Shown here: positions 24,681 through 36,545 of the stretch, one piece after another
Layout: each line of letters starts with the position of its first letter
Position numbering within the stretch: the stretch's first letter is position 1
Assembly (NCBI GenBank): GCA_035236585.1
Contig: CP141139.1
Location: forward strand, 51,653,217 to 51,717,216
DNA from: Warburgia ugandensis
Taxonomy: Eukaryota > Streptophyta > Magnoliopsida > Canellales > Canellaceae
DNA length: 64,000 bases
Direction: 5' to 3'
Position numbers and translations under genes: made by a program
Notes under the pieces: generated by a model
Databases searched by the model: none
What the model saw: the letters and a program-made list of their open reading frames with translations, nothing else
Told to the model about the DNA's origin: nothing

Positions 24681-27600
24681 CATCAGAAAAATTCCCAAAA
24701 ATATTCCAAAAATACATCACGAAGTGCCCTAGACTCTGCCAAAATCTCAGATCAAAATTCATCCTCCTTCTCCCTCTTTTCTCCTCCCTTTCCTTGCATT
24801 TTATTCCCCATGTTAGAGTGTCCATAGAAGCACCCGGAGGAATATTCCTCCTCTAGATATTGGGCGCTTCCACAGACACGTGTCCCAACGAGAAGGGTTT
24901 TCACCCTGTTATAGTTTTTGAGCTATATGTTAATTTCCATCCGTTGAAATCTAATCTTGACCGTTGGATAGTTGGGTAATATCAAGATATACAAAACCCA
25001 TTTGATTTTACTATAATCCGTGGAGTATCCATGGATAAATCAGCGAAAAACGGAAGCTCCGGTGACCTATATTATGAGTGGATTTTCTGGTTTTTCCGGC
25101 ATAGATCCGGAATATCTTCTTCCAGGTAGGTGCACTTGCACCCCTATTTCATTTACAGTAGGTTAGTTTGGTTTTCCAGCATGGATAGGAGCTCCCCAGC
25201 CGTTGATCCGTCGGAGACGATGGATCTAGCATTGAGGGTTGAGATCCCATTGATCCACAGCTCAGATGTTACTTTTGACCTGATGGATGGATTCCTGGGG
25301 CCCAAAAACCCTAGGATGTGAAATATGGATTCTTGGTTTTATTAGATGGGGGAAATCCGTACCTGTAACCCAGATTTGATCTGAGCCGTCTATTTTGTTA
25401 ACTAAAAATCATAATTCTTCAATTCAGAGCTTGATATAGCTCTGATTTTAGATTAGAAAATGCTATGGACTCCTTGTAGTGTTTACCATGTACTGAAATT
25501 ATTAGATCCATGTTTTAATCTGTATTTACATAAGTTATTTAGTAAAATCAGTACCCATGATCTTAGATCATGGACCAGATGACTTTAAAAGACAAATCTG
25601 AACTGATGGATGTCTTCAGAGACACTCTAATATCTTAGAATCAAGTTCACAACTAGATTTATATTCATATATATGAATGAATTGATCAAAAACAGAAAGG
25701 ATGAAATTCAGCCCTTAAAACGGGCTAAAATATTAAAATATTAAATCTGACTTTAATTGAACTCTGATTCTAGATCATAAACCTTATTTGGAATAATTCT
25801 GATGTTACTAATTCACTAAAATTATTAGATCGTGTTTTTGAGTAATATTTACATGATCTTTTTGATGAAATCCGTGCCATTAATCATGGATCATGGCCCA
25901 CATAACTCTAAACATGAAATCTGAACCTATAGATGTGTTCAGAAGATCCAAAAACCTTAACATACATGTTCAAGGTATAATTTTTATGCCTCTATATCAG
26001 TCCAAAATGATCAAAACAATAAGGTGAAATTTAGCCCTTAAAAAGGGCTAAAATCTTAAATTTTCAATTCCGATCTAAATTGAGATCCAAATTGAGATCT
26101 TAAAGTTGTGATGGATTCCTTGTGATAATTATAAGGGACTGAACTTATAAATTTTTAATTTTAATTAATTTTAATTTATGTAATTAAGTGGATAAATAAC
26201 TAACATCCTTGATCTACAAGATCTAGGATGATCAGACCACAAATACCTTATTGGATGATTATTTTATAACATAATAAATAATATCAGTGGATTAAATTGT
26301 ATTTATTAGGTAGATCTTAAGAGATCTAGCCTTAAGGGTTACTAAAACCCTTAAAATTAAATAGTATCTCCTAGATCAAGATGATCCAAGATGATTGGAC
26401 AGCATGAATGTATTTTGATTATGATCTTGAGATAAGATCATATGAATTTAATAAATGGATGATGTGGATTGGGCTAGATCAAAATCTATGCCCTTAAATG
26501 GTACAAAGTAACCTAAGATCTCCTTGATCGGGTAGATCAAGGAAGATCAAATCAATGGATGAGATAAATCCATGATTTAATAATTAAATTACATCAATAT
26601 AATATGTTGGATCTAAAATAAAATGAAGGATCAAGATCTAAACCTTAAAAGGATGAAGGATGACTATGGATCAATTAAGACCATTGGATCATGATAACAT
26701 GTTAAATTTCTATTTCAATTATTGAACATTATGATAATTGTCTTTCATTTCTTAGTTGAATTATTTATTTAATTGTTTATTTAAGTGTTTAGTTACTTGT
26801 TATTTATGCTTTAAACTTATGCTTCAATACTTAAGTAATTGTAATTTCATTGAAATGGTAATTAAATGAAATTAGAAGGAAGGGACATTCACATGGAATC
26901 TATGACATGGACTTAATGATAGTAAGGACCATAGTTAGTAGGATAATATAAGGAATATAAATTCCTTGGTCCAACTTAGGAGAATAATAAATCTCCATGA
27001 ATGACATTTTAATTCATGGATATAATTAAAAATAATTAGAAAGAATACTTAGGATTAAATGCTCATAGGAACCTTATGAAAGGTTGAGTTAGGGTCAAGC
27101 TAGTGAATGATGGACATAGTGGTTAAGGGGGTTATCTAATAGAGCCACGGTCTCCTCCTACCTTCCGTTGACGTTTGTGAGGTTTAAACGCCTCCTTACA
27201 TGAGGATTGAAGTAGCCACTTTGTGTTCAACCATTTAACTAGTAAGCCTTAGCCAATTTGACATAAGAGGAGCAATCTACACTTAGAATGAAATAAGCTA
27301 CCCTCAACCAATAAAACATTAATTGGTTGAGTAATAATAATGAGAGCATAAAATGTAGTAAATCATATAATCTTGATAAAAATTGGAAATCAAGATAAGG
27401 ATGATCAAACAAGATCCATAGGATCTTGGATGATCAAAAACAAATACTAATGTAGTATTGTATAGTATGTATGCATATGTAGAAGAACATAGATAGAGAA
27501 TCCCAAACCCTTAATCAAATTTGATTTAAGGAAAATTAGGGTATCATCTATAGGAATACATACTTGAATAGGGAAATAACCTTGTATATATGGTACGATA

Positions 27601-27787
27601 GATGGATGAATCCAGACCATCATGGACATTGTGGAAGAATACACTGGAGATGTATGAATCAAGATACTACTTTGAAGTAGGTGGATGTACCATAATGTAT
27701 TAAGGATTCATGTGTATACATACATGATCTTAGTCTGTAATTATAAGACCTTCATGATGTAATTATGCTTAGTACCTTAGCATAGTC

Positions 27788-28000
27788 ATGATCCAACACA
27801 TATGATCCAAACTAAGTGATCCAACACAGTGATCCAAAACACAGATCCAAACATGTGATCCAAAAACATATGATCAAATTAAGGGATTTAATCAAATGAT
27901 CAAACAAAGTGATCCAAGATATGGGATCTAACCAAATGATCAACAAAGTGTTCTAACCTCATAATCTAATTCATTGGATCTAATCTAATGATCAAGTCTA
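27788..28000 (+). repeat. Degenerate short tandem array, GTGATCCAAA type
   Basis: About a dozen spaced copies of a (A/G)TGATC(C)AA-like core with variable 5-10 base spacers. It lies in the same part of the element as the palindrome cluster in element A but shares no sequence with it. Confidence 0.6.
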
Positions 28001-28729
28001 ATGAGGTGAAAGTATTGAGATATGAAAACTAAGGATACCCTAAGAATAGGGTGTAGAAAATATTCCAACCTTAGTTAAACATACACATCGTCTGATATGT
28101 ACAAGGTATTTTCCATACAAGTATGGAGACTTGTGAATTTTGATTTACACAGAGATAGAGACTGGGGATGCTATTCTAGGGAAGTCATGAGGGTTTGGCC
28201 ACCCACTTCCTGAAATTTATATGATGGATACTATGCCCAAAAACAGGCTAAATGTTGGGTGGGGCAATAATGGGAAGGCCCCAGTGTAACAGCCATGGTC
28301 CACCCCATGAAGACATGGATTGATTATTCCACAGTTGGTATCAGTGGAAGATTATACAGTTATCCCAAGGCGCATTTAATTGAGACTGTGAGCATAGTAG
28401 TCCTAATGTATTTTGCATTATGATGCACAAATTATAGGCATAGTATGATGCCATGGCATAGTGATATGCTATTATAAGAGTTCCTAGAATGAAAACCCCT
28501 ATATGTGAATTGGCTAAGTATTACTCTCCTAAGTGGAAGTATAGCCAGGGGAAGGAACAAGTTTTGAGTATTCTTCAATATATTAACTAATTTGTCATAT
28601 ACTACGTAAATAATGTATATCCTCTATATATGAGTATGAGATGACTCAGGAGGGCTTAATGACTAAGGTAAGTATCCTTGTATTGATGAAGTATGTATAT
28701 TTTTGTATCCCCTACTAAGCATAGCTTGC

Positions 28730-28767
28730 TGAGGTATTGTACATGTTTCCATGTTTACAATACCTCA
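28730..28767 (+). other. Conserved hairpin in element B
   Basis: A perfect 12-base inverted repeat, TGAGGTATTGTA and TACAATACCTCA, directly after AAGCATAGCTTGC. An inner CATG/CATG pairing may extend it. Compare 16476-16513. Confidence 0.75.
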
Positions 28768-29239
28768 GGAACAGAGAAGGAGGGAAAGAAGGTCAAGGCC
28801 ATAAAGGACTGAAAGGATTAAAGCTTGAAGATCTAGGAGTAAGACAGTAGAAGATTTGAAGAAAATAAGAAAATCAGAGTATGTATTTGAAGATATGTAA
28901 TTTTTCCTTATTTGAGAGTGTATTGTATTGAGTGTTTTTAATGTAAGGTGAGGTTTGAAGTTTGGATTATGTAATTTTGGACAATGAGTTGTAACCTAAC
29001 ACAGAGCTGTGTATGAGTGAACCATTGGATGAATCCTGGTATTCAATAAAAATTTATTTTATAAGAAATGGCTGTGTGTATTATGTATCTTCTAGTGAGA
29101 CTTGGGTTTTGTTCAAAATGAATTTAAATGAAAAGAATTTCCGCTGCATTGTTTACGATTTTTTTTTTTTACACATTTAAGGGCCCTTCCTTTGAACAAA
29201 TTCATTATAAAATGTGTTTTTAAAACCCGGGTCGTCACA

Positions 29240-29244
29240 ACAAA
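29240..29244. repeat. Target-site duplication of element B, right
   Basis: ACAAA, identical to 24081-24085. Confidence 0.85.
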
Positions 29245-29775
29245 TCAGTGTGTATACATGCAGAGACTACTTGAAGGTAAGTTTGTCATTCTTGTACTTC
29301 ATGTTGATGATATGTTAATAGTTGGACATGATGCAAACATAATTAACAGGTGGGAGTTATCTAAGTCCTTTGAAATGAAGGCCTTAGGACCAGCTCAGTG
29401 GATCTTGGATATGAAGATCACACGTGATAAAAAGCAAGAAAGTTGTGGCTGTCGCAGGAGAAATATGTTGAACAAATAATCAAGCAGTTCAACATGGAAA
29501 ATGCCAAGCCAATTAATACTTCATTTGGCAACCATTTCAAACTGAGAAAATGAACATGCCCTTCAATAACACAAGAGATAAACAAAATGATCATGATTCC
29601 TTACTCATCAGCAATTGGGAGTCCAATGTATGCGATGGTGTGCACAAGGTTGGATATCACTCATGCAATAGGTGTCGTGAATAGGTTTTTGTACAACCCA
29701 AGCAAAGATCTTTGGAATGTAATAAAGTGGATATTGAGGTACATTAAGAGTACATTTAAGTTATGCTTATGTTTC
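29245..29775 (+). mobile_element. Ty1/copia pol fragment 2: reverse transcriptase catalytic part
   Basis: Continues the copia reading after element B. It includes the catalytic motif, here HVDDMLIVG (about 29302; most copia elements have YVDDM), then SFEMKALGPAQW near 29370 and the conserved PYSSAIGSPMYAM near 29599 followed by TRLDITHAIGVVNRF near 29647. A frame break lies near 29460-29580. It ends at 29775, where element C is inserted, and resumes at 32773. Confidence 0.88.
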
Positions 29776-32767
29776 TGTAACACCCCGAGATTTTCTAACA
29801 TTTTTTTTATATTAGTAATAATAATAGCATTTGGGATCCCACAAGAAAAAGTTTTTATTAATTTGTTTACTAAAATGTTTCTTGAAAACCTCCAGGTGTT
29901 ATTTTCTTTTTCCAAAACATTGCAATTTAATTCACAACATAAGTATAATTTCATAATAATAGAATTGAAATAATAAACCTGTCGATCAACGTCAAAATGC
30001 ATCGGTGCCTTTATTTTCAATCAAATAAATATCCTAAACGTAATAATAATATGGCCCAGGATCTATCCATCATAACATCCCATTAAATGTCCAACATATG
30101 TTTAACTGTCTTAATCAAATCAATAGAATAAAGTATACAGTCCATAAAGAAAATTAAATGATAATCCTGTTTATTAACTCACATCACTATCTATCAATCA
30201 AGTAAAGGAATCCCCCACTACTATCACGGTTTCTCAACGGTCTTGCCCTTCCTGATGTCGAGCTCGAGATCTAAGGTATTGCAAAACAAAGCAATGCCTC
30301 AGCAAGCTATTGCTTGTGCAGCTACATAGACAATTAATGAAATAAATGAAATAACAATAATGAAAAAATAAAATATCTATCATTTATGATGATAAAATCA
30401 TTATAACTCATGCTGACATAATATCCATTTATCAAGTATGCCTAACCATGCATTCCAAGGATTTAAAACATGATATGAATCAATGTAAATGAGCATACAA
30501 TAATAATAATAATGGCACCCTAAGGTAATGGGTCCCACAAGCGTCATATAAATAAAAATCACTGATCATGAGTACTTATATCCAACCTCTGAGTGTCGTC
30601 ACACCCACGCATTTCATCTCATCACTATGCTCATAATGCAAGCACACAAAATAAGAGTATGGACCGCCATGCTGCAATGGCAACCCTCCATGGGTCTTAA
30701 CCACTGCCGCTCCCTGTCAACACCATAACGGGAGACTTAGCGTCCGTCCTCATGGAAAGGCTCGGACCGGTAGTGAGGACTATCCATGTTACCAACCCCT
30801 ATCAAATGCCATCTACGAGCAGGTGTCTATCATATCAAAATCTCATCACATCACAATTCTCGGAGGGGGGTGGCCAGCCCTATCCCTCTTAACATGACGC
30901 CCACTGGGTGAGAGCACCCGCCATAAGACACAAAGTCAGAAAAATCATATATATACCAAAACTCAAGAGTACTCGTAGCTTGCAATCCCCAAGGCACACC
31001 CCTCATCTTGGGGTTAGCCTATAAAAGGACCAGCAACAAAGTCTCCACTTTTCTTTCTCATGCAAATCCATCAATTTCAATGATATAATAAAGAAAAGGA
31101 ATTTTTAATTATACATAATAAATAATATCATCTCATAAAATCATCGGATCATAAAACCATTCGACACATGATTGAAATCAAGTAACAATCGTAGTAAAAT
31201 GCTTGATATCTCACAAAATCAGCGACTAATAATAAGTGTCATGTAAATCACACTCAATCATAATGTTGTGATAGATGCATGGTTTTAAAAATCAAAATAA
31301 AACATTAATTGTCGTCACCTACCTCGACGTGAGATCACTTCGTTCGCTCGTAAAATCCCTTTAACTTATATGTTCGGATGCACCTGTCAATGTCACATCA
31401 ATATTTTAAAATTTTTCTAAAGTAAAAGGGGTTATTTATAAGTTTTTAGGTTAAATCTAAGTCCTAATCATCAATACAGTTACAACGCCTCTTTCGGATC
31501 ACGATTTGGACTCCTATAGCTCTCAGAAATCAAATTTTAAGTGAAAATACTCAAAAAATAGGGCTGACCAACCACTACATCCCATTTGCACCTGCGGTGT
31601 AGGTTTACGCCGGTTTATACCTACATAAATTGGCATCACGAAGATGCCCGCCACCGAGACGCACAGTGGGGACGCGTCGCATGCGTCCTCGTTACCGTGA
31701 TGCACCGCCGCATGCGTCACGGTCGCCAGGACGCCACGCGTCCCAACCTCCCGAGACAGCACACATGGGCTCTCTCTATTGGGGCATCCTGCTGGGCGTC
31801 CCGGCGTTAGCTCCAGGGCGCTGACGTGGTCGACACCGCCAGAGAAGACGACCGGATTCCGGTTGTCTCCGGCAAGCCTACAAGCGTCCAAACCTTGCAA
31901 TTTTTGCACCATTTTTCTCAGAATTTGGTTTAAATTTCATTTATACCCTCCTTTTGCATTGATTTTTCTAAAAACTATGTTTTTTTATGTGATTTTTTTT
32001 TTCCATGTTCCTAAAACTTCCCTAGGTACTATTTTTCACGTTTTTCGGCAATACCAGCCGTTGGATCTTTCCCAAATTTAAAGGGTTTGATCTGAGGTCT
32101 CTAGTACGCTAGATGAACGGTCCGATTTGAAATCAAATATGGTTTCATTAATGGATTTGCGCTTCAATAGTAGCGTAAACAAGGTTCTCAGGAAAAACTA
32201 CATTTTTCTTATTTTTCTTGTATTTTCTATTATATGTATACATATATAATATAAAATTCTAGGGAATACGGCTTACCTTGATTCATTGGTGGTTGCCGAT
32301 GTCGTCGAAGCCCTACTCACCGAAAAGTTGAAAATTTTTCATAGCTAGGGTTTTGGGGAAAAACTCAGTGAAAACGAAAAAGGTGATGGTGATTAAGGTC
32401 ATGAGGAGGGAGATATAGGTTGTAGTGGTAAAGGGAAAGGGAAACTCTTCCCTTTCACGTCTCCTTCCTACGATTTCTCCGGTGATTTTGCTGGAGCTGG
32501 TAGAGATGTGTAGAAGAAGGGGGTGTCGTTATCAATTCAGGCCCATGTGTTTTACGTCTCTGCCAGTTTACCAAAATACCCCTATAATTTCAACGGCTCA
32601 TAAGTCCTTCGTTTGAGCTCTGTTTTCTGTGTTCTTTATGGTGTTGGAATCCCATCGATGAGCACTTTTTAATTTTTAAGTTTTCAGGATGAATTTCCAT
32701 CTATACATTTTTTTATCTAATTTATTAAATAAATTCTTAATTTATACCAAAAATTAAGGATATTACA
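29776..32767 (-). mobile_element. Element C: non-coding LTR-like element, reverse orientation
   Basis: 2992 bases. On the minus strand it starts TGTAATATCC (plus 32767) and ends GGGTGTTACA (plus 29776). It interrupts the copia element between the reverse transcriptase and RNase H regions; the copia reading rejoins in frame when it is removed. The flanks GTTTC (29771-29775) and ATTTT (32768-32772) differ by two transitions, as in an old target duplication. The minus orientation is set by the block AATAGCTTGCTGAGG (plus 30295-30310) shared with A and B. It holds a GC- and CpG-rich segment at about 31590-31880. The ORFs there (for example 31523-31912 minus and 31779-32081 plus) have no recognisable domain and are not called as genes. 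Confidence 0.68.
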
Positions 32768-32772
32768 ATTTT

Positions 32773-33287
32773 GGAAGTACAGAAACAATCCTGGAAAGAT
32801 ATACAAATGTTGATATAGCTCGAGATCTTGATGGAAGAAAGTCAACATCAGAATCTCTTTTCACTTTTGCAGGGGAAATTATATCTTGGCAGTCCAAGTT
32901 GTAGAAATATGTTACTCTATTGACAACCGAAGCAGAGTATAATGTTGTAGCTTAAATAGGAAAGGATATGTTGTAGATAAAGTAGTTTCTCCATGAACTC
33001 AACATCATACAAAAAGAGTATAAGGTGTATTGTGACAATCAAAGCGCTTTGGATTTGAGAAAGAACTCAATATATCATACATGCATAGAGTACATCGACA
33101 TTCAGTATTACTAGATATGGGAGGTGACAGAAGAATAGATGCTAAAACTTGAAAAGATTCACACTAATGAGAATCCTTCAGATACGTTGACAAAGGTGGT
33201 AACATATGAAAATTTGTTGCTATGTAAAACAGTAGTAGGAATGGATTCTAACTAGAGAAGCATCGCATGGGGATGGAGGGGGAGAAT
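32773..33287 (+). mobile_element. Ty1/copia fragment 3: RNase H end and polypurine tract
   Basis: Reads as the copia RNase H domain: DLDGRKSTS near 32830, TTEAEYNVVA near 32925, then YCDNQSALDL near 33030 and KIHTNENPSDTLTK near 33157. In-frame stops occur (for example after ISWQSKL). A polypurine tract (about 33269-33286, GGGGATGGAGGGGGAGAA) directly precedes the probable 3' LTR. Confidence 0.88.
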
Positions 33288-33537
33288 TGATAAGGCCATC
33301 CCTATATGGAAGTCGGTGATCCGACTCAACTAGACCTACCAAAATAAGAAGATCATTAGAATCAATTACGATAAAACAAAGACTATCTGGAACTGATTTG
33401 GAAATCATGAAAAAATCAAGATCTGAAAATTAGGGGCAGATTAGAGAAAAAATCAGAAATTTTGATTCTCTGGACTCCTATAAATTGGTGCTAGAACCGA
33501 AATTGTAACCATCTCATCACATTCTTTTTATAGTGAC

Positions 33538-33610
<73 letters not shown>

Positions 33611-33640
33611 AATTTTTGTCTTTCATCATGACACTCAGAA
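33288..33640 (+). mobile_element. 3' LTR of the copia element (right end approximate)
   Basis: Begins TGATAAGG right after the polypurine tract. A TATA box (TATAAAT, 33479-33485) and a (TC)n array follow. The right edge cannot be set because the element's 5' LTR and left target duplication are missing. Confidence 0.55.
33541..33605 (+). repeat. (TC)32 microsatellite in the copia LTR
   Basis: Uninterrupted TC run about 55 bases downstream of the LTR TATA box. Confidence 0.95.
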
Positions 33641-33731
33641 GCTAAATAACTGGCAAAGTCTCTGTTAACTACTAAGTAACACATCAACAACTGAAAGGAA
33701 GTCTAAGAGGAAAGTGCCAACACAGAGCTAG

Positions 33732-34062
33732 CCTAATCTAAAAATAAATCCTCAATTACATTTGTTAGACACATGGTCACTAAGTTTGAATTCGACCTTG
33801 ACCATTTGCATGTATAGATATCTACAACATCAACAGCGTGTATATCCAATCTATACCCATGCTTTTGGTTCAATTGTTCGTGACAGTTAAAAACTTTCAA
33901 TAGAAATCGTACTGCCTTCTCAAGTCTCTAAGAACGTTCAGGATTTTCCATGATAGCTGCGTCATTGGAATAAAGACTAAGATGCACTTCATCAACCGAC
34001 AAAATTTTAAGAGATTGAAGAAAAACAAACTGTTTGTTAGACTTATTTTCATGTACTGCTTT
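33732..34062 (-). pseudogene. Unidentified protein-coding fragment
   Basis: On the minus strand from 34058 an open reading with protein-like composition runs through LQSLKILSVDEVHLSLYSND (34020-33961) and on past RLEKAVRFLLKVFNCHEQLN to KHGYRLDIHAVDVVD and VTMCLTNVIEDLFLD, stopping at 33733. It is broken once by a TAG (about 33930). An AG acceptor-like site lies just upstream (minus strand AAAGCAG, about 34059). It does not look like a transposon domain, and I do not recognise the family. It may be an exon of a host gene, or a captured or duplicated gene fragment that has lost function. Its flank (34061 onward) is tandemly duplicated. Confidence 0.35.
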
Positions 34063-34437
34063 CTATTAGTTCAACAATGAGATATGCAAAATATGGACAT
34101 TTCCTTTGTTTCTTTCCGAAGTGACATATGCACATGTGAACTTGTTTAACTTAAGGGAGGTGTAGTCAACCCGTGTACTTATCTAATTGTATACAGTCAT
34201 GGGCAAGATATGCTTTTCAGGAGAAAAAAAGAACTATCATAACCATAAAGCATACAAATGCTTCATCTCATAAGGCTTATACAAGTGACAAAACTCAGTG
34301 ACTCTTTTTATATGTATCAAATTTCAGGTCAAGGATTGGGTTGACATGACTGCCAAGGAATAGCGATTCAAAAGAAAACTCCCTACTGATTTTTATGCTC
34401 CAATAAGTGCAAGCAGGAGGGATTTGCATTTATTGAT
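34061..34437. repeat. Tandem duplication, copy 1
   Basis: About 377 bases. The start TTTCTATTA and the internal phrases AACTTGTTTA, AATGCTTCAT and AGTGACAAAACTCAG recur in the next copy (34438-34636 continued at 39906-40045). The copies are clearly diverged. Confidence 0.65.
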
Positions 34438-34636
34438 TTCTATTAATTTAAAATTAGGTATGAAAAATATAGATATTCCCTTTTTTTCCTTCTAAGATGA
34501 CATTGTATACATGAACTTGTTTACCTTAAGCCCCAGGCAGTTTTCACCCGTCTACTTATCGAAGTGTGTTTGTGTGGTCATGTGCATGTGCATAGTACTC
34601 TTTTAAGAAGAAAAAACCAAAAACAACTAGAATGCA
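34438..34636. repeat. Tandem duplication, copy 2, left part
   Basis: Matches the first half of 34061-34437. It is broken at ATGCA (34632-34636) by the gag-only LTR element; the rest is at 39906-40045. Confidence 0.62.
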
Positions 34637-35180
34637 TCGTCATGGATTCTTGCTACACAGCCCATGACCAAGGCCTACAAGTTCTAAGAGAGGCCTGCTT
34701 AGTTTGGAAGAAAGGCCTACTTCTAGAAGGCCCAATTTCTAGAAAGTGTCCTTGTAAATATCTGGATGTTCTACATGAATCCAGAAGGTGGTAGAACTTA
34801 GATATTCTGAAGGAGGGTTTTAGAAAGATGATTTGGACCATTGATGGGGGTGACACATGTAATGATTCTGGTCATCCATTAAGAAAGTTGATGAAGTTGA
34901 GCAATTATAGATAAAGATTGATACTTTATTTGTAGCCAAGCAATTCAAGTAGAAGCTAGGCAACGCAAAGCAAAGCCACCTCAAGTGAGAGGCCACTAAG
35001 GTGTAAGCTAGTGTGAGTAATATAGAGACCTATTTTCCAACCTCTAGCTTTCTTCCTTAGCTTCCTAACAAGCTTTTCTTTTACGCTTCCACAATTCAAG
35101 CTGAACTTAGCCTTGGTGCTTTGAGCACATTGTAAGACTAAGTGCCACACAGACTTGATTTAAAGTCATCCTATAATAAG
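34637..35180 (+). mobile_element. 5' LTR of gag-only gypsy-type element
   Basis: About 544 bases, matching 39315-39905 along its length (for example TTTCTAGAAAGTGTCCTTGT near 34736 and GTGAGAGGCCACTAAGGTGT near 34985). It is flanked on the left by ATGCA (34632-34636), the probable target duplication of 39906-39910. It lacks about 50 bases present in the 3' LTR near 39385-39430. Confidence 0.78.
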
Positions 35181-35188
35181 TGGTATCA
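35181..35188 (+). other. Primer-binding site, initiator tRNA-Met type
   Basis: TGGTATCA directly after the 5' LTR. It equals the first 8 bases of the usual plant retroelement site TGGTATCAGAGC, which is complementary to the 3' end of initiator tRNA-Met. Confidence 0.7.
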
Positions 35189-36131
35189 ATGAAGGTTACC
35201 TTTGCGTGTCCTATAACAATTGACAACATGTCTTCCTTTGAGGTTATTCTCAGCTGTGCATAAGCTGCCATTAAAGTCAAGGGCCACAGCAAGTCCAAGG
35301 ATGCATGTCTGCCACAAAAGGAAGGTTAGTCAAGGTAGAACTAATCATTGCAGATCTATGAGATAGATATGAGGATGCCAGTAAGAAAATGGAGAAACTC
35401 AAGTCTATGCAAGAGGAGCTGTGAGAAGACATTCTAAGTGCCATTAGAGAAGCAATGGACTATTCCACTATAGGATTAATGACTTTGAGGTCATTGTTGA
35501 AGCTTTAAGGAGAGAGGCCATGCAGCTTAAGGGTGAGATTGCTACCTACAAAGTAATTAACAAGGTGGTAGTGATCCCACCAGCAGGTAAGTTGAAGGTA
35601 CCCAAGCCAAAGAGCTTCACATGGCAAAAGGTAAGCCAAGGACATAGACAACTTATTGGGCATGGAGTAGTACTTCGGAGTTATAGACATCATGAATGAA
35701 GTAGCAAAGGTACATGCCACATCCCTATACTTAGTGGATGTTGCAAAGTTATGGTGGTGGTATAGGTGCAATGATGTGAATAGTGACCTGGGAAAGCTTT
35801 GTTAAGGAATTGAAGCAGCACTTCCACCCCAAATATAATGACGACGAAGCAAAGGCCAAGCTTTGTTGCTTTGCACAAAGGGTAATGTGAGGGAGCATGT
35901 GAAAGAGTCTTTCAAGTTACTTATTGAAATACCATACATGAGCAGCATGGATGCCCTCTTTACTTTCTTAGATGACCTTAAGGATTGGACCAAGATTGAG
36001 TTGTAGCGACAAGACGTGCAGACTTTGTCGCAGGCCCTTGAGGTGGTTGAGACACTTATAGAGTACCAAAAGGGTGACTTCCACCTCTTATGATGCATCA
36101 AGCAAGAATGAGAGTGAAAGAGAGGATGAGC
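35189..36131 (+). mobile_element. Gypsy-type gag, first part (decayed)
   Basis: Reads, with stops and at least one shift, as a plant Ty3/gypsy gag capsid region: WESFVKELKQHFHPKYN near 35787, then after a frame change at about 35880 REHVKESFKLL, SMDALFTFLDDLKDW and QALEVVETLIEYQKGDF near 36030. This is the order of the Retrotrans_gag domain. It is cut at TGAGC (36127-36131) by element D and continues at 38762. No protease, reverse transcriptase or integrase is found between the LTRs. Confidence 0.75.
36127..36131. repeat. Target-site duplication of element D, left
   Basis: TGAGC, identical to 38757-38761. Confidence 0.85.
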
Positions 36132-36536
36132 TGTAATGACTCCAATTTTGTAACATTTAAATCCCAAGTTAGTAATGAAAAGTTCACTTTTTGGAAATAA
36201 GGGTATTTTGGTCATTTCACTATTCACCTGAACTAAACCCAGAAATTTTGTCCTAAAAATGGTACCATTAGGTGTGTATCATAAAAATAAATCCAACAAG
36301 ACTAAAATCACCCAAAACGGAGTTAAAATGAGCAAGTTATGGCCCTTTGAAGTTCATGGGCAAAAATGTAATTTTCACTAAAAAACGGATTTAGCCTGCA
36401 AAACACAGGGGCCCGTTTTGATACGGGCACCCTTCATCTTCAACCCCCTAGAGGGTTCTAGAACGGCAGTGATTGGAGGTTTCTCCACCGCCATTCAAGG
36501 GCGGTGAGAGCCCCCTCCAGAACCCTCTTATAGCTC

Positions 36537-36545
36537 TATAAATAG
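36537..36545 (+). promoter_or_regulatory. TATA box of element D
   Basis: TATAAATAG, about 405 bases from the left end. Confidence 0.5.

Larger units (their letters stand above)
24086..29239 (+). mobile_element. Element B: large non-coding LTR-like element, probable solo LTR
   Basis: 5154 bases, starting TGTAACACCCC and ending GGGTCGTCACA, flanked by perfect ACAAA duplications. It interrupts the reverse transcriptase region of the copia element; removing it with one ACAAA restores an uninterrupted reading across the junction. It has a TATA box at 24671-24678, AATAAA at about 29045, no coding sequence and no internal copy of its ends. It is the sister of element A. Its perfect target duplication suggests it is younger than A or C. 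Confidence 0.78.

Noticed and set aside
11607-29239. A and B as the two LTRs of a single element
   Set aside because: They are clearly diverged, sit in different host sequences, and each has its own target-site flanks; the DNA between them has no gypsy interior.
31523-31912. Long ORF of 129 codons on the minus strand, and overlapping plus-strand ORFs
   Set aside because: They lie in the CpG-rich part of LTR-like element C, where stop codons are rare in all frames; no domain is seen and several frames are open at once.
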